A stretch of 32,339 bases of DNA from Candidatus Propionivibrio aalborgensis. GTDB taxonomy: Bacteria > Pseudomonadota > Gammaproteobacteria > Burkholderiales > Rhodocyclaceae. Position numbers and translations under genes: made by a program. Shown piece after piece: positions 9,780 through 17,593 of this stretch. Every line of letters starts with the position of its first letter. Within the stretch, counting starts at the first letter, position 1. The notes beneath the pieces were generated by a model. The model made no database searches. It had not been told where the DNA came from and saw nothing but the letters and a program-made list of their open reading frames with translations. The stretch is from the NCBI RefSeq assembly GCF_900089945.1, contig NZ_FLQY01000360.1:1-32339 (forward strand), written 5' to 3'.

Positions 9780-10691
9780 ATGCTTGCCACCTTCCGAGAA
9801 CATCTGAGTACTACTCTTTCATTCAGGAACCTGCTTGTTGCAGTTGCTTTCTCTGCGCCGCTCCTGGCTCATGCTGCTTCAGATAGCGCCACCACCGATG
9901 AATTTGTCAAGCTGAGGAACGAAGCCCGTTCGTACGAGCATGGCGAGGGAGTACCCAAGGATCCCGTTCGTGCAGCCAGTCTTTACTGTGAAGGCGCGCG
10001 ATATGGGGACGCGGAGGCCCAGTTCAGTCTGGGCTGGATGTATGCCAATGGGCGGGGAGTGTCCCGAAGTGACGAAATGGCTGCTTTCTTCTTCAAACTG
10101 GCCGCTGAAAAAGGGCACGAGCAGGCAAAGAAAATGCTTCGTTTCGTGGGTGAGACAGTTGCTCCATTGCCCGAATGCATGCGTTATTCAGAAGCAGACA
10201 CCGATTTTCAGGATTTCCTTCGGACGAGCGATCCTGAGCGGCAGAGAGTATTTGGTCTGGTACGCAAACTGGCTCCGGAATATGGCGTCAGCCCGCGATT
10301 GGTCATGGCCGTGATAAAGGCCGAATCGAATTTTGAGCCCTCAGCCGTTTCACCGAAGAATGCGCAGGGTTTGATGCAGCTTATCCCGGAAACGTCGGTG
10401 CGTTTCAACGTCAAGAAACCATTTGATCCCGAACAGAATATTCGTGGTGGCATGTCTTACCTCCGCTGGCTGTTGGCCTACTTTGAGGGCAATGTCGCCC
10501 TGGTGGCCGCAGCGTACAATGCTGGAGAAGGGGCGGTAAATCGTTTTGGGGGAATTCCTCCCTATGCCGAAACCCGTGATTACGTAAAGCGGATCATGAG
10601 CGTTTTCAAGAGGAGTGAGCACCCCTACGATCCTGGGGTCGTTACTCCGTCCCCTGAACTGTCACGAATCAAGGTTTCCAAGACGCCATAG
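9780..10691 (+). CDS. Secreted lytic transglycosylase with Sel1 repeats
   Basis: Peptidoglycan-cleaving transglycosylase of the SLT family (303 residues). A signal peptide ends near LLAHAASDS (about residue 36). Residues about 45-125 carry two Sel1-like repeats (YEHGEGVPKDPVRAASLYCEGARYG and MYANGRGVSRSDEMAAFFFKLAAEKG). The C-terminal SLT domain has the catalytic Glu182 in AVIKAESNF, then GLMQLIPET and the substrate-groove motif AAYNAGEGAV. It starts three bases after the epimerase stop, with GCGGAG seven bases before the ATG, so it belongs to the same operon. An in-frame upstream ATG at 9732 inside the epimerase gene is rejected because it would bury the signal peptide. Likely job: local opening of peptidoglycan for the export machinery (inference). 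Confidence 0.88.
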   Translation: MLATFREHLSTTLSFRNLLVAVAFSAPLLAHAASDSATTDEFVKLRNEARSYEHGEGVPKDPVRAASLYCEGARYGDAEAQFSLGWMYANGRGVSRSDEMAAFFFKLAAEKGHEQAKKMLRFVGETVAPLPECMRYSEADTDFQDFLRTSDPERQRVFGLVRKLAPEYGVSPRLVMAVIKAESNFEPSAVSPKNAQGLMQLIPETSVRFNVKKPFDPEQNIRGGMSYLRWLLAYFEGNVALVAAAYNAGEGAVNRFGGIPPYAETRDYVKRIMSVFKRSEHPYDPGVVTPSPELSRIKVSKTP

Positions 10692-10718
10692 AGTTTTTAG
10701 AGAAGTAGGGTGTGTTTG

Positions 10719-11507
10719 ATGCAATTGGTAATCCCCAAGCAATTCCTTAGGCTCCCATTCCTGTTTGTATCTTTCGGGCTACTGTTATTTTCCGGGCTTG
10801 CATCTGCGGCTCTACCCGATTTGATTGAGCAGGTGAAGCCATCAATTGTGGTGATCGGCACTTACGTTAGAACCCGCAGTCCGGCATTCATGATGAGGGG
10901 AACCGGTTTTGTTGTTGGCAACGGTACCCTGGCGGCAACGAATGCCCATGTCGTGCCCGACAAGCTGGATTCGGCCACTGGCGAAACCCTAATGGTTCTT
11001 GTGCCCGCGAGCCGCCACGGGCCACAACAGCGTGTAGCAAAACTTGCCGTGACTGACGCATCCCACGATCTGGCCCTGCTTCGCATCGAAGGCACGCCTT
11101 TGCCGGCGATGACACTACAGTCCGGAGATCATGTGCGGGAAGGGCAAAGCGTTGCGTTTACCGGCTTTCCCATAGGGAGCGTGCTTGGCCTCTCGCCGGT
11201 AACCCATCGTGGCATCATTTCGGCCATTACCCAAATTGCAATACCCGGCGCAACAGCAAGTCAATTGAACGCAAAGCTCATCAAGCGCCTGAAAAGTGGC
11301 TCGTTTCAAGTCTATCAGCTTGACGGAACCGCTTATCCGGGGAACAGCGGAGGTCCGCTTTTTGAGGTGGAAAAGGGTGAGGTAATAGGCATTATCAACA
11401 TGGTGTTTGTCAAAGGCACCAAGGAATCCGTATTGACTCATCCTTCGGGGATCAGCTTTGCCGTGCCCGTACAGCATTTACAGGATTTGCTGAACGATGT
11501 GCGCTGA
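10719..11507 (+). CDS. Secreted trypsin-like serine protease (S1C, no PDZ)
   Basis: Periplasmic serine protease of the trypsin-2/HtrA fold (262 residues). A hydrophobic signal peptide ends at ASAALPDL. The catalytic triad is intact: His77 in AATNAHVV, Asp117 in SHDLALLRI and Ser210 in GNSGGPLF. The protein ends soon after GISFAVPVQHL, so it lacks the PDZ domains of DegP/DegQ. The ATG at 10719 is chosen over a GTG at 10710 because AGAAGTAGGG sits just upstream at good spacing and the signal peptide begins there. It follows the transglycosylase by 27 bases and closes the exopolysaccharide-side gene run. Its substrates are unknown; maturation of a secreted partner is possible. Confidence 0.88.
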   Translation: MQLVIPKQFLRLPFLFVSFGLLLFSGLASAALPDLIEQVKPSIVVIGTYVRTRSPAFMMRGTGFVVGNGTLAATNAHVVPDKLDSATGETLMVLVPASRHGPQQRVAKLAVTDASHDLALLRIEGTPLPAMTLQSGDHVREGQSVAFTGFPIGSVLGLSPVTHRGIISAITQIAIPGATASQLNAKLIKRLKSGSFQVYQLDGTAYPGNSGGPLFEVEKGEVIGIINMVFVKGTKESVLTHPSGISFAVPVQHLQDLLNDVR

Positions 11508-11535
11508 GCGTTTTAATGTTTGCCATTTGCTGATT

Positions 11536-11552
11536 TGTCGACGAATTTTACA
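11536..11552. promoter_or_regulatory. Candidate enhancer (PrsR) binding element
   Basis: The 17-base element TGTCGACGAATTTTACA has TGT...ACA outer arms. It lies about 90-100 bases upstream of the sigma-54-like -24 element, the usual distance for an enhancer-binding protein site. Assignment to PrsR is inference from position and from prsR being in the same window; the PrsR site sequence was not checked against known targets. Confidence 0.3.
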
Positions 11553-11639
11553 CTCTGACTTCTCGGAAGCCGTGAGTTGAGTCGATAGAATAATAAAAAT
11601 GCTTATTTAACAATTGGTTGAGATTTTTTGATTGAATAA

Positions 11640-11653
11640 GGCATGATTATTGC
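11640..11653 (+). promoter_or_regulatory. Sigma-54 (RpoN) -24/-12 promoter candidate
   Basis: AGGCATG-ATTA-TTGC matches the RpoN consensus TGGCACG-N4-TTGC closely. The invariant GG (11640-11641) and GC (11652-11653) are exactly ten bases apart. It reads toward the Tat-signal protein gene. Transcription would start near 11665, leaving a leader of about 117 bases. Confidence 0.55.
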
Positions 11654-11781
11654 GTCGTGTAACACAGATTCGGACTCCCCTCGCTTCAATTGGAGTTCGT
11701 GAAATAGTTCATACTCATACTGTCTGTCAAAAGTTACTGTGAGACTTGGGTATACAGATACGGTTCGGTAAAGGATTGACC

Positions 11782-12477
11782 ATGAGCGACATGCATGACA
11801 AAAATAGCGACCAAACCCTTTCAGCAGAAAATGCGACGCCGTTGAAGCCTGACCTCGCATCAGCGCGGCGCCGCATGCTGAAGAGAGGCATTGCTGTGTC
11901 TCCTGTGGTGCTAACCCTAGTCAGTCGGCCTGTTCTGGCTTGGCACTGCAAATCGCCGTCAGCCTGGGGTTCCGAGGATATGAATCCAACCACGAGTCTT
12001 AGGACTAACGAGGGTCACAACTCCTGGCTTGATGAGACTTGGACTATTGGGAATTGGGCTAACAACACTACACGGGCCAAATACAATAAGCCTTGGAATG
12101 TGCTCAAGGAGCAGTGTTCGGCTCTTAACGATACGAGTACACAGGATTCGGATGGAAATTTTGATTACACGAAAGTGACATTAAACAAGTTCTTCAAATG
12201 TACTGCCCTTACGATACCTGCTGGTCTGATTGTCAATAACAGGCCAATCTACAAGCTATTTGCGGGAGACTACGGCAACCAATTTAGGAGGGCCATAGTT
12301 GTTGCACAGTTAAACTTCTATCTTCTGAATGGACAAACTCAAATTGGTCAATGTTTGGGTCAGATTGATTTATCCCAAATGGCAAGTGGCAGTTTTACCC
12401 CTCAAAGCGGTGGAAATCCTTGGGGTTCGGAAAAAATTGTGCGGTATCTGGAAGCCAATTATATAGCTGTCCCATAG
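11782..12477 (+). CDS. Tat-signal hypothetical protein heading the HPr-rel-A cassette
   Basis: Not recognised as a named family (231 residues). Residues 1-28 are a hydrophilic tail rich in Asp, Glu, Asn and Lys. Then comes ARRRMLK (28-34), a close match to the twin-arginine consensus S/T-R-R-x-F-L-K. A hydrophobic stretch (about 36-53) ends in RPVLA before WHC, a plausible signal peptidase site after Ala53. The mature part would be about 178 residues, with four Cys (56, 112, 140, 191), many Asn, Thr and Trp, and no PEP-CTERM tail or other membrane segment. Codon content is less GC-rich than the downstream genes (23 of 60 G/C in 12181-12240). The ATG at 11782 has AAGGA six bases upstream. It lies 31 bases before the PqqD-like gene and is the obvious candidate partner or substrate of that machinery; this is inference. 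Confidence 0.75.
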   Translation: MSDMHDKNSDQTLSAENATPLKPDLASARRRMLKRGIAVSPVVLTLVSRPVLAWHCKSPSAWGSEDMNPTTSLRTNEGHNSWLDETWTIGNWANNTTRAKYNKPWNVLKEQCSALNDTSTQDSDGNFDYTKVTLNKFFKCTALTIPAGLIVNNRPIYKLFAGDYGNQFRRAIVVAQLNFYLLNGQTQIGQCLGQIDLSQMASGSFTPQSGGNPWGSEKIVRYLEANYIAVP

Positions 12478-12508
12478 TTGAGTTGTCACCCTTCTTGTCA
12501 TCCATCCG

Positions 12509-12808
12509 ATGGATCAAGCAATGCGCTGGTGGTTTCCGGTGGCCGTCGGTGGTTCACCGTTTCACACGTGGGACGACGACGATCTGCTCGTGGTCTATCA
12601 AAAATCAAGTGGGGATACGCACCTGCTTGAGTCCTTGGCCGGGGTTTTGTTAGAACTGGTCGAGTCGGCGCCCTGTACCGCCGAACAGCTTTGCCTGAAA
12701 CTGGACGATATATTCGAGGACGAGGATAAGACCCGCGCGCTTGAGGTCATCGAAGCAACTCTGCTACAGTTGCGCGGTGTCGGCCTCGTCTACAGCACCC
12801 CCAATTGA
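12509..12808 (+). CDS. PqqD-family peptide-binding protein, HPr-rel-A system
   Basis: Small protein (99 residues) of the PqqD-like fold, the RiPP-recognition-element type that binds a leader peptide and presents it to modifying enzymes. The family pattern is visible as a short beta region (WDDDDLLVVYQKSSGDTHLL), then SLAGVLLELVESAPCTAEQLC, an acidic DDIFEDED linker, and a last helix ending in LLQLRGVGLVY. This matches the HPr-rel-A subgroup (TIGR04353 as remembered). Its stop overlaps the start of the kinase gene, so the two products are probably made together. The ATG at 12509 lacks a clear Shine-Dalgarno sequence, and the ATG at 12521 is an alternative. Its peptide partner is unknown; the Tat protein upstream is the best candidate here. 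Confidence 0.8.
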   Translation: MDQAMRWWFPVAVGGSPFHTWDDDDLLVVYQKSSGDTHLLESLAGVLLELVESAPCTAEQLCLKLDDIFEDEDKTRALEVIEATLLQLRGVGLVYSTPN

Positions 12809-13722
12809 AAATTTCGGAATTTACTGAAGCTGAACTGGTCGGTCGGCTTCGGTGCGGCGAGTTATTGCTGAATCTCGGCCCTTTTGTTGCGCGATTGCGT
12901 ACGGATGTCGCGACCATCGCCCATGATATCGCCTTGGTGTACGCTGATTTCAACACCAGTCCGAACGATACCTTCGCCGATTTTTACGTCGAGGTTTCAC
13001 TTGAATCTGGACTGAGGCGCTGGGTTAAGCCGCAAGTTCGCTTCTATTTTGACGGTCGCCCCTCATTCATTCCCCTGCCGGCTGCCCAGGCGTTTGCCAT
13101 GCTTGAGTGGGGGCTCAACTGGTGCGTCGCGGCACATAGCCACCAGTACCTGATCATCCATGCCGCAGTAGTCGAAAGGGATGGGCGAGCGGCTGTGCTG
13201 CCCGCCCCACCCGGATCCGGGAAAAGCACGCTGTGCGCCGGCCTGGTCAATCGCGGCTGGCGCCTCCTCTCGGACGAACTCGCGCTTTTTGATATGGACA
13301 GCAATCTGATTTATGGCATGTGTCGCCCGGTCAATCTCAAGAATGTATCCATTGACGTGATCAAACAATTTGCTCCCGACGCTGTGATGACCCAGCCGGT
13401 GCCTGACACAACCAAGGGCACAATTGCCCTGATGCGCCCGCCGGTGGAGAGTGTTAAACGGATGAATCAGCCTGCAAGACCGACCTGGGTCGTTCTGCCG
13501 AAGTATGCTGCCGGCGCACCACCCATGCTCGTGCGCCATAGTCGGGCGCGCTGCTTCATGTTGATCGCCGAACAATCGTTCAATTACCATATCCATGGTT
13601 CTCGGGGTTTTGATGCGGTTGGCCAACTTATCGACCACAGCCAATGTTTTCAATTGACCTACAGCAGCCTGGACGATGCCGAACGCGTATTTGACGATTT
13701 GCTCGCCGGACGCATCGCATGA
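12805..13722 (+). CDS. HprK-related kinase A
   Basis: Kinase (305 residues) related to the C-terminal catalytic domain of HPr kinase/phosphorylase. The P-loop is PPGSGKST with Lys140, followed by NRGWRLLSDELALF, where Asp157/Glu158 occupy the metal-site position of HprK. The preceding segment YLIIHAAVVERDGRAAVLPA is typical of HprK-related proteins. The true HprK signature loop and an HPr partner are not seen, so the substrate is probably not HPr. The TTG at 12805 overlaps the pqqD-like stop codon; no better start is near, so the exact start is uncertain. It overlaps the nucleotidyltransferase by four bases (ATGA). In some Bacillales lasso-peptide clusters an HprK-like kinase phosphorylates the peptide, a useful comparison for this uncharacterised family (TIGR04352 as remembered). 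Confidence 0.85.
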   Translation: MKISEFTEAELVGRLRCGELLLNLGPFVARLRTDVATIAHDIALVYADFNTSPNDTFADFYVEVSLESGLRRWVKPQVRFYFDGRPSFIPLPAAQAFAMLEWGLNWCVAAHSHQYLIIHAAVVERDGRAAVLPAPPGSGKSTLCAGLVNRGWRLLSDELALFDMDSNLIYGMCRPVNLKNVSIDVIKQFAPDAVMTQPVPDTTKGTIALMRPPVESVKRMNQPARPTWVVLPKYAAGAPPMLVRHSRARCFMLIAEQSFNYHIHGSRGFDAVGQLIDHSQCFQLTYSSLDDAERVFDDLLAGRIA

Positions 13723-14828
13723 CCCAGCGGGATCTCATTGTGGCGGCCTTGCTTGCTCCGGAGTCGCTATCCTCTTTGTCCATGATGGACTGGGATTTGC
13801 TGATCCGCCAGGGGAGGCGCGCCAGCCTTCTGGCACGGCTGGCGTATCTGCTGGTCCAAAATGGGGAGATAGATACTGTACCGGGTTCGCCGAGATTGCA
13901 CCTGATCTCGGCGCTACGCATGGTCGAACGGCAGGATGTTGCAATTCGCTGGGAAGTGGATTGCATCCAGAAGGCCCTTGCTGATGTTGGAGGGAAGATA
14001 ATCCTGCTGAAAGGGGCCGCTTATGCCATGGCGGGAATCCCGGCCGCAATCGGACGCACCTTCTCCGATACCGACATCCTCGTGTCAAAGCATCACCTCA
14101 CTGAGGTCGAGAGTGAGCTAATGCTGCATGGATGGCAGGGTACACACCACGACGAATACGACCAGCGCTATTACCGCCGCTGGATGCACGAAATTCCACC
14201 GATGCGCCATGTCAGGCGTGGAACGATAATCGATGTGCACCACACCATTCTGCCCGAAACAGCCCGGATCAAGGTCAACACACCTGCACTTCTTGAAGCC
14301 GTTGTTGCATTGCCCGGCTACACCAATCTCTTTGTCCTCAAACCTGTAGAGATGTTGCTTCATAGTGCAACTCACTTATTCCACGAAGGTGGACTGGAAA
14401 ACGGTTTGCGTGATCTTTTCGATCTGGACAGCATGTTTCGCTATTTTGGTGATGATCCAGGGTTTTGGAGCGCGCTGGTGCCACGGGCCGCCGAATTAGG
14501 CCTGACCCGCCCTCTTTATTATGCAATCAGATTTTCGACCTCGATGCTTGATACGCCGATTCCGAAGGACGTTATCCGCGCGGCCAAGATCGGCAAGCCA
14601 CCTCAGATCATTGCCCGTCTAATGGACTTTTGCTACCTGCGTGCGTTGAGACCAGCGCATGGCAGCTGCACTACTCCGGGGACCGGTTTGGCCCGTGCTG
14701 CCCTTTACATTCGTTCACACTGGATTCGCATGCCGTTTCCGCTATTGGCATATCATTTGGCGCGAAAGGCCTTTCTGCGGCCGAAACAATTGCCAGTGGA
14801 AACTGCCATCACGCCCAAAGAAGAGTAG
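13719..14828 (+). CDS. Nucleotidyltransferase family protein (NTP_transf_5)
   Basis: Putative nucleotidyltransferase of the PF14907 type (369 residues). The core motif is IILLKGAAYAMAG...GRTFSDTDILV, where Asp117 and Asp119 are the probable metal ligands. A conserved PPMRHVRRGTIIDVHHTILP segment and the helical LKPVEMLLHSATHLFHEGGLENGLRDLFDLD region follow. Proteins of this type sit beside HprK-related kinases in HPr-rel-A cassettes and in several lasso-peptide clusters, where they are implicated in decorating a phosphorylated peptide. It overlaps the kinase stop by four bases and is the last gene of the + strand run. The following 101 bases separate it from the convergent cyanophycin operon. 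The transferred group and acceptor are unknown. Confidence 0.85.
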   Translation: MTQRDLIVAALLAPESLSSLSMMDWDLLIRQGRRASLLARLAYLLVQNGEIDTVPGSPRLHLISALRMVERQDVAIRWEVDCIQKALADVGGKIILLKGAAYAMAGIPAAIGRTFSDTDILVSKHHLTEVESELMLHGWQGTHHDEYDQRYYRRWMHEIPPMRHVRRGTIIDVHHTILPETARIKVNTPALLEAVVALPGYTNLFVLKPVEMLLHSATHLFHEGGLENGLRDLFDLDSMFRYFGDDPGFWSALVPRAAELGLTRPLYYAIRFSTSMLDTPIPKDVIRAAKIGKPPQIIARLMDFCYLRALRPAHGSCTTPGTGLARAALYIRSHWIRMPFPLLAYHLARKAFLRPKQLPVETAITPKEE

Positions 14829-14838
14829 AAATTTCATC

Positions 14839-14852
14839 GCTGCCCTCAGCGG
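14839..14852. terminator. Weak hairpin between convergent genes
   Basis: CGCTG-CCCT-CAGCG forms a perfect 5-bp stem with a 4-base loop in the 101-base gap between the convergent nucleotidyltransferase and cphA genes. No T-run follows on either strand, so it is only a possible terminator. ACTCC...GGAGT nearby (about 14864-14881) could form another short stem. Confidence 0.25.
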
Positions 14853-14929
14853 GATATGACGATACTCCTTTGATAGGGAGTCGGAGATGGGTTGTCAAAC
14901 TCAAGGCCATCATAGCGTCGCAGCGTAAC

Positions 14930-17512
14930 TCAGCCTTCCGCAACCCGCTTAGCAATATGTCCCAGGGCTTCCTCGATCTGATCAATCAGAATCAGGCACA
15001 GGTCACCGGATCTAAGCTCGGCGAGTGCCGTGTCGATGGCTAGAAACTCGCCATGAATTTCCCGAATGTCGGTGGTGCGCTTGGCATTTCTCAGACCTAG
15101 CTGAAGTAGTGCTAGCACTTCGCCGTCGGCACGTCCGCGCTGGCACTGATCCTGGTAAAGAACGACCTGATCGAACGCATCGCCGAGGATTTCGGTTTGC
15201 TGGCGGATGTCCTCATCGCGCCGGTCTCCCGCGCCGCTGATGACTACCGAGCGTCGCGTGCTCGCCGTGGCAGGCATATTGTCGATGGCCCCGACGAGCG
15301 CCATGATCGCATCGGGGTTGTGGCCGTAATCGGCGATCAGTGTGGCGCCACGGTAGTTGAACAGGTTGAAGCGGCCGGGAGCGGTTTCTGCGTCGTTCAC
15401 GAAGTCGGCCAAGCCGGCGCGAATAATTGTCCAGTCGATGCCCAGTGCCCAGCCCGCGCCCGCAGCAGCCATCGCGTTTTCGATTTGGAAGCCGATGGCG
15501 CCATTGGCGGTGACCGGGATTTCAGCCAGCGGAATGCGCTGCTCGAAGCCGCCCTCGGTGGCGACGATCGAATCGGCGTCCAAATAGACCACGCGTTTCC
15601 CCTGAGCACGGTGCATGGCCATTACCGGGTGGTTGCGATCGCGGGCGAAGAAGGTCACTTTGCCGGGGCACGCGTCGGCCATGCGTGCGACCATCGGGTC
15701 GGCCGCGTTGAGCACTGCGGCGCCGACGTCAGGCCTGACGTTGCGGACGATGACGCGCTTTACGACGGCAAGTTCGTCCACGGTGCTGATGTATGACAGG
15801 CCCAGGTGGTCTCCCTTTCCGATGTTGGTGACTACCGCCACATCACAGTAGTCAAAACCCAAGCCTTCGCGCAGCACGCCACCGCGTGCGGTCTCCAATA
15901 CGGCGGCATCGACATCGGGATGCAGAAGGACATTTCTGGCGCTTTTCGGGCCGCTGCAGTCGCCGGTGTCGATGCGCCGTCCTTCGACGTATACACCATC
16001 CGTACTGGTCATGCCGACACGCAGGCCGAGGCTGGAGAAAATACTGGCGATCAGGCGTACCGTGGTGGTCTTGCCGTTGGTTCCGGCCACTGCAACCACG
16101 GGGATACGTGCATCGTCTGCATCGGCAAACATGTTGGCGATGATCGCTTCGCCGACCGCACGCCCCTTGCCGTACGAGGGTTGCAGGTGCATGCGCAGAC
16201 CGGGTGCGGCATTGAGTTCGACGATACCGCCGCCCTGTTCTTCGAGCGGGCGCAGGACGCTGTTGCAAACAATGTCGACGCCGGCAATGTCGAGGCCGAT
16301 GGTTTGCGCGGCAGCCACGGCGCGTGCGGCAAATTCTGGGTGGACGTCGTCGGTGACGTCGGTCGCCGTTCCGCCGGTCGATAGATTGGCGTTGTCGCGC
16401 AGTACCACACGGGCGCCTCTGGCCGGTATAGAGTCAGAAGTCAAGCCCTCGGTTGCCAGACGGGCTAGGGCGATGTTGTCAAAGCTGATCCGCGTCAGTG
16501 ACGTCGCATGACCAACGCCGCGTTTCGGATCACTGTTGACCAGCTCGACGAGTTCCCGGACGGTGTGCGTGCCGTCGCCGGTCACATGCGGCGGTTCACG
16601 CCGGGCGGCGGCGATCAGCTTGTTGCCGACGACCAGCACGCGGTAGTCGTGACCGGGAATGAAACGCTCGATCAGTACCTCGTCGCTGATCTCGGCCGCC
16701 ACGGCGTAAGCCGATTCGATCTGCTCGCGCGTTGACAGATTGACCGCTACGCCCTTGCCCTGATTTCCATCCTGTGGCTTGACGACAACCGGGCAACCGA
16801 TTTCGCAGGCCGCGGCCCAGGCATCTTCGGCACTCAGTGCCGGCCGGCCGGCCGGCACCGGAACGCCGGCAGCGTGCAGCAAGGTCTTGGTCAACTCCTT
16901 GTCTTGCGCGATGGACTCAGCCACCGCGCTGGTGAGGTCGGTTTCGGCGGCCTGAATGCGGCGCTGTTTGCTGCCCCATCCGAATTGCACCATACTGCCT
17001 TCAGTCAGCCGGCGGTAGGGAATGCCGCGTGCGACAGCGGCGTAAACGATGGAGCCGGTGCTTGGCCCGAGACGCACGTCCTCGTCGAGCTCGCGCAGGC
17101 GACGCAAGGCGTCGTCAAGATAAAAGGGCTGATCGTCAATGGCCGCCTGGCAGAGTTCCTGTGCCAGCTCGAAAGCGAGCCTGCCTACCGCTTCCTCACT
17201 GTATTCGACAACCACCTGGTAAACGCCGGGCTCCAGCGTTTGCGCCGTGCGGCTGAACGTCACCGGGCAGCCCGCCTGTGCCTGTAGTCCGAGCGCGGCA
17301 AATTCAAGAGCGTGCGCCATGGCGATGACCTCATCGCTGATGGTCGGCTGAAGCAACGCAATCTCGGGGAAGCGTTCGCGCAAACGCGCTTCAAAGCCAG
17401 GAATGCGATCAATGAAACACTCGATTTCGGCGCAGGTGATGATCGCCTCAATCGCCGTATGCCGGCTCCACAGATTGGGGCCGCGCAAGGCTCGGATGCG
17501 TGATACTTCCAT
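14930..17512 (-). CDS. cphA: Cyanophycin synthetase
   Basis: Makes cyanophycin (multi-L-arginyl-poly-L-aspartate) from Asp, Arg and ATP (860 residues, the usual CphA1 length). The N-terminal domain begins with MEVSRIRALRGPNLWSRHT. The ATP-grasp domain (about 210-470) has CPVVVKPQDGNQGKGVAVN and ends with GIVELNAAPGLRMHLQPS. The Mur-ligase-like domain has the P-loop GTNGKTTT (about 477-484), and its C-terminal lobe has LIADYGHNPDAIMAL. Both active centres therefore look intact. The ATG at 17512 is chosen because AGAGGA (17521-17526) is eight bases upstream and CphA proteins normally begin there; an ATG at 17557 would add 15 residues without support. It is the last gene of the minus-strand operon, 81 bases after the truncated paralogue. 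No cyanophycinase is in the window. Confidence 0.95.
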   Translation of the reverse strand: MEVSRIRALRGPNLWSRHTAIEAIITCAEIECFIDRIPGFEARLRERFPEIALLQPTISDEVIAMAHALEFAALGLQAQAGCPVTFSRTAQTLEPGVYQVVVEYSEEAVGRLAFELAQELCQAAIDDQPFYLDDALRRLRELDEDVRLGPSTGSIVYAAVARGIPYRRLTEGSMVQFGWGSKQRRIQAAETDLTSAVAESIAQDKELTKTLLHAAGVPVPAGRPALSAEDAWAAACEIGCPVVVKPQDGNQGKGVAVNLSTREQIESAYAVAAEISDEVLIERFIPGHDYRVLVVGNKLIAAARREPPHVTGDGTHTVRELVELVNSDPKRGVGHATSLTRISFDNIALARLATEGLTSDSIPARGARVVLRDNANLSTGGTATDVTDDVHPEFAARAVAAAQTIGLDIAGVDIVCNSVLRPLEEQGGGIVELNAAPGLRMHLQPSYGKGRAVGEAIIANMFADADDARIPVVAVAGTNGKTTTVRLIASIFSSLGLRVGMTSTDGVYVEGRRIDTGDCSGPKSARNVLLHPDVDAAVLETARGGVLREGLGFDYCDVAVVTNIGKGDHLGLSYISTVDELAVVKRVIVRNVRPDVGAAVLNAADPMVARMADACPGKVTFFARDRNHPVMAMHRAQGKRVVYLDADSIVATEGGFEQRIPLAEIPVTANGAIGFQIENAMAAAGAGWALGIDWTIIRAGLADFVNDAETAPGRFNLFNYRGATLIADYGHNPDAIMALVGAIDNMPATASTRRSVVISGAGDRRDEDIRQQTEILGDAFDQVVLYQDQCQRGRADGEVLALLQLGLRNAKRTTDIREIHGEFLAIDTALAELRSGDLCLILIDQIEEALGHIAKRVAEG

Positions 17513-17593
17513 AAACGGATTCCTCTTGGTTTTCGGTTGCCGGGGATTTTTTGGCATCCGTGCTGAGGTTAATGTTTCTTCCTGCTTGAATGA

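Larger units (their letters stand above)
11508..11781 (+). promoter_or_regulatory. AT-rich leader of the HPr-rel-A cassette
   Basis: This 274-base gap is clearly more AT-rich than the genes around it; counted by eye, bases 11581-11640 contain 15 G/C in 60. It contains a sigma-54-like promoter at 11640-11653 and a TGTCGAC-N3-TTTTACA element at 11536-11552. No convincing open frame starts in it. AAGGA at 11771-11775 serves the ATG at 11782. No clear T-tailed terminator follows the protease gene. Confidence 0.6.

Noticed and set aside
11782-12477. Tat-signal protein as a lipoprotein or as a PEP-CTERM substrate
   Set aside because: The residues before Cys56 (LAWHC) do not form a lipobox, and the C-terminus has no PEP motif, transmembrane helix or basic tail.
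13180-13300. True HPr kinase/phosphorylase (hprK) of a PTS-Ntr system
   Set aside because: The P-loop is shared, but the HprK signature loop, an HPr gene and other PTS genes are absent, and the neighbours are PqqD-like and nucleotidyltransferase genes.
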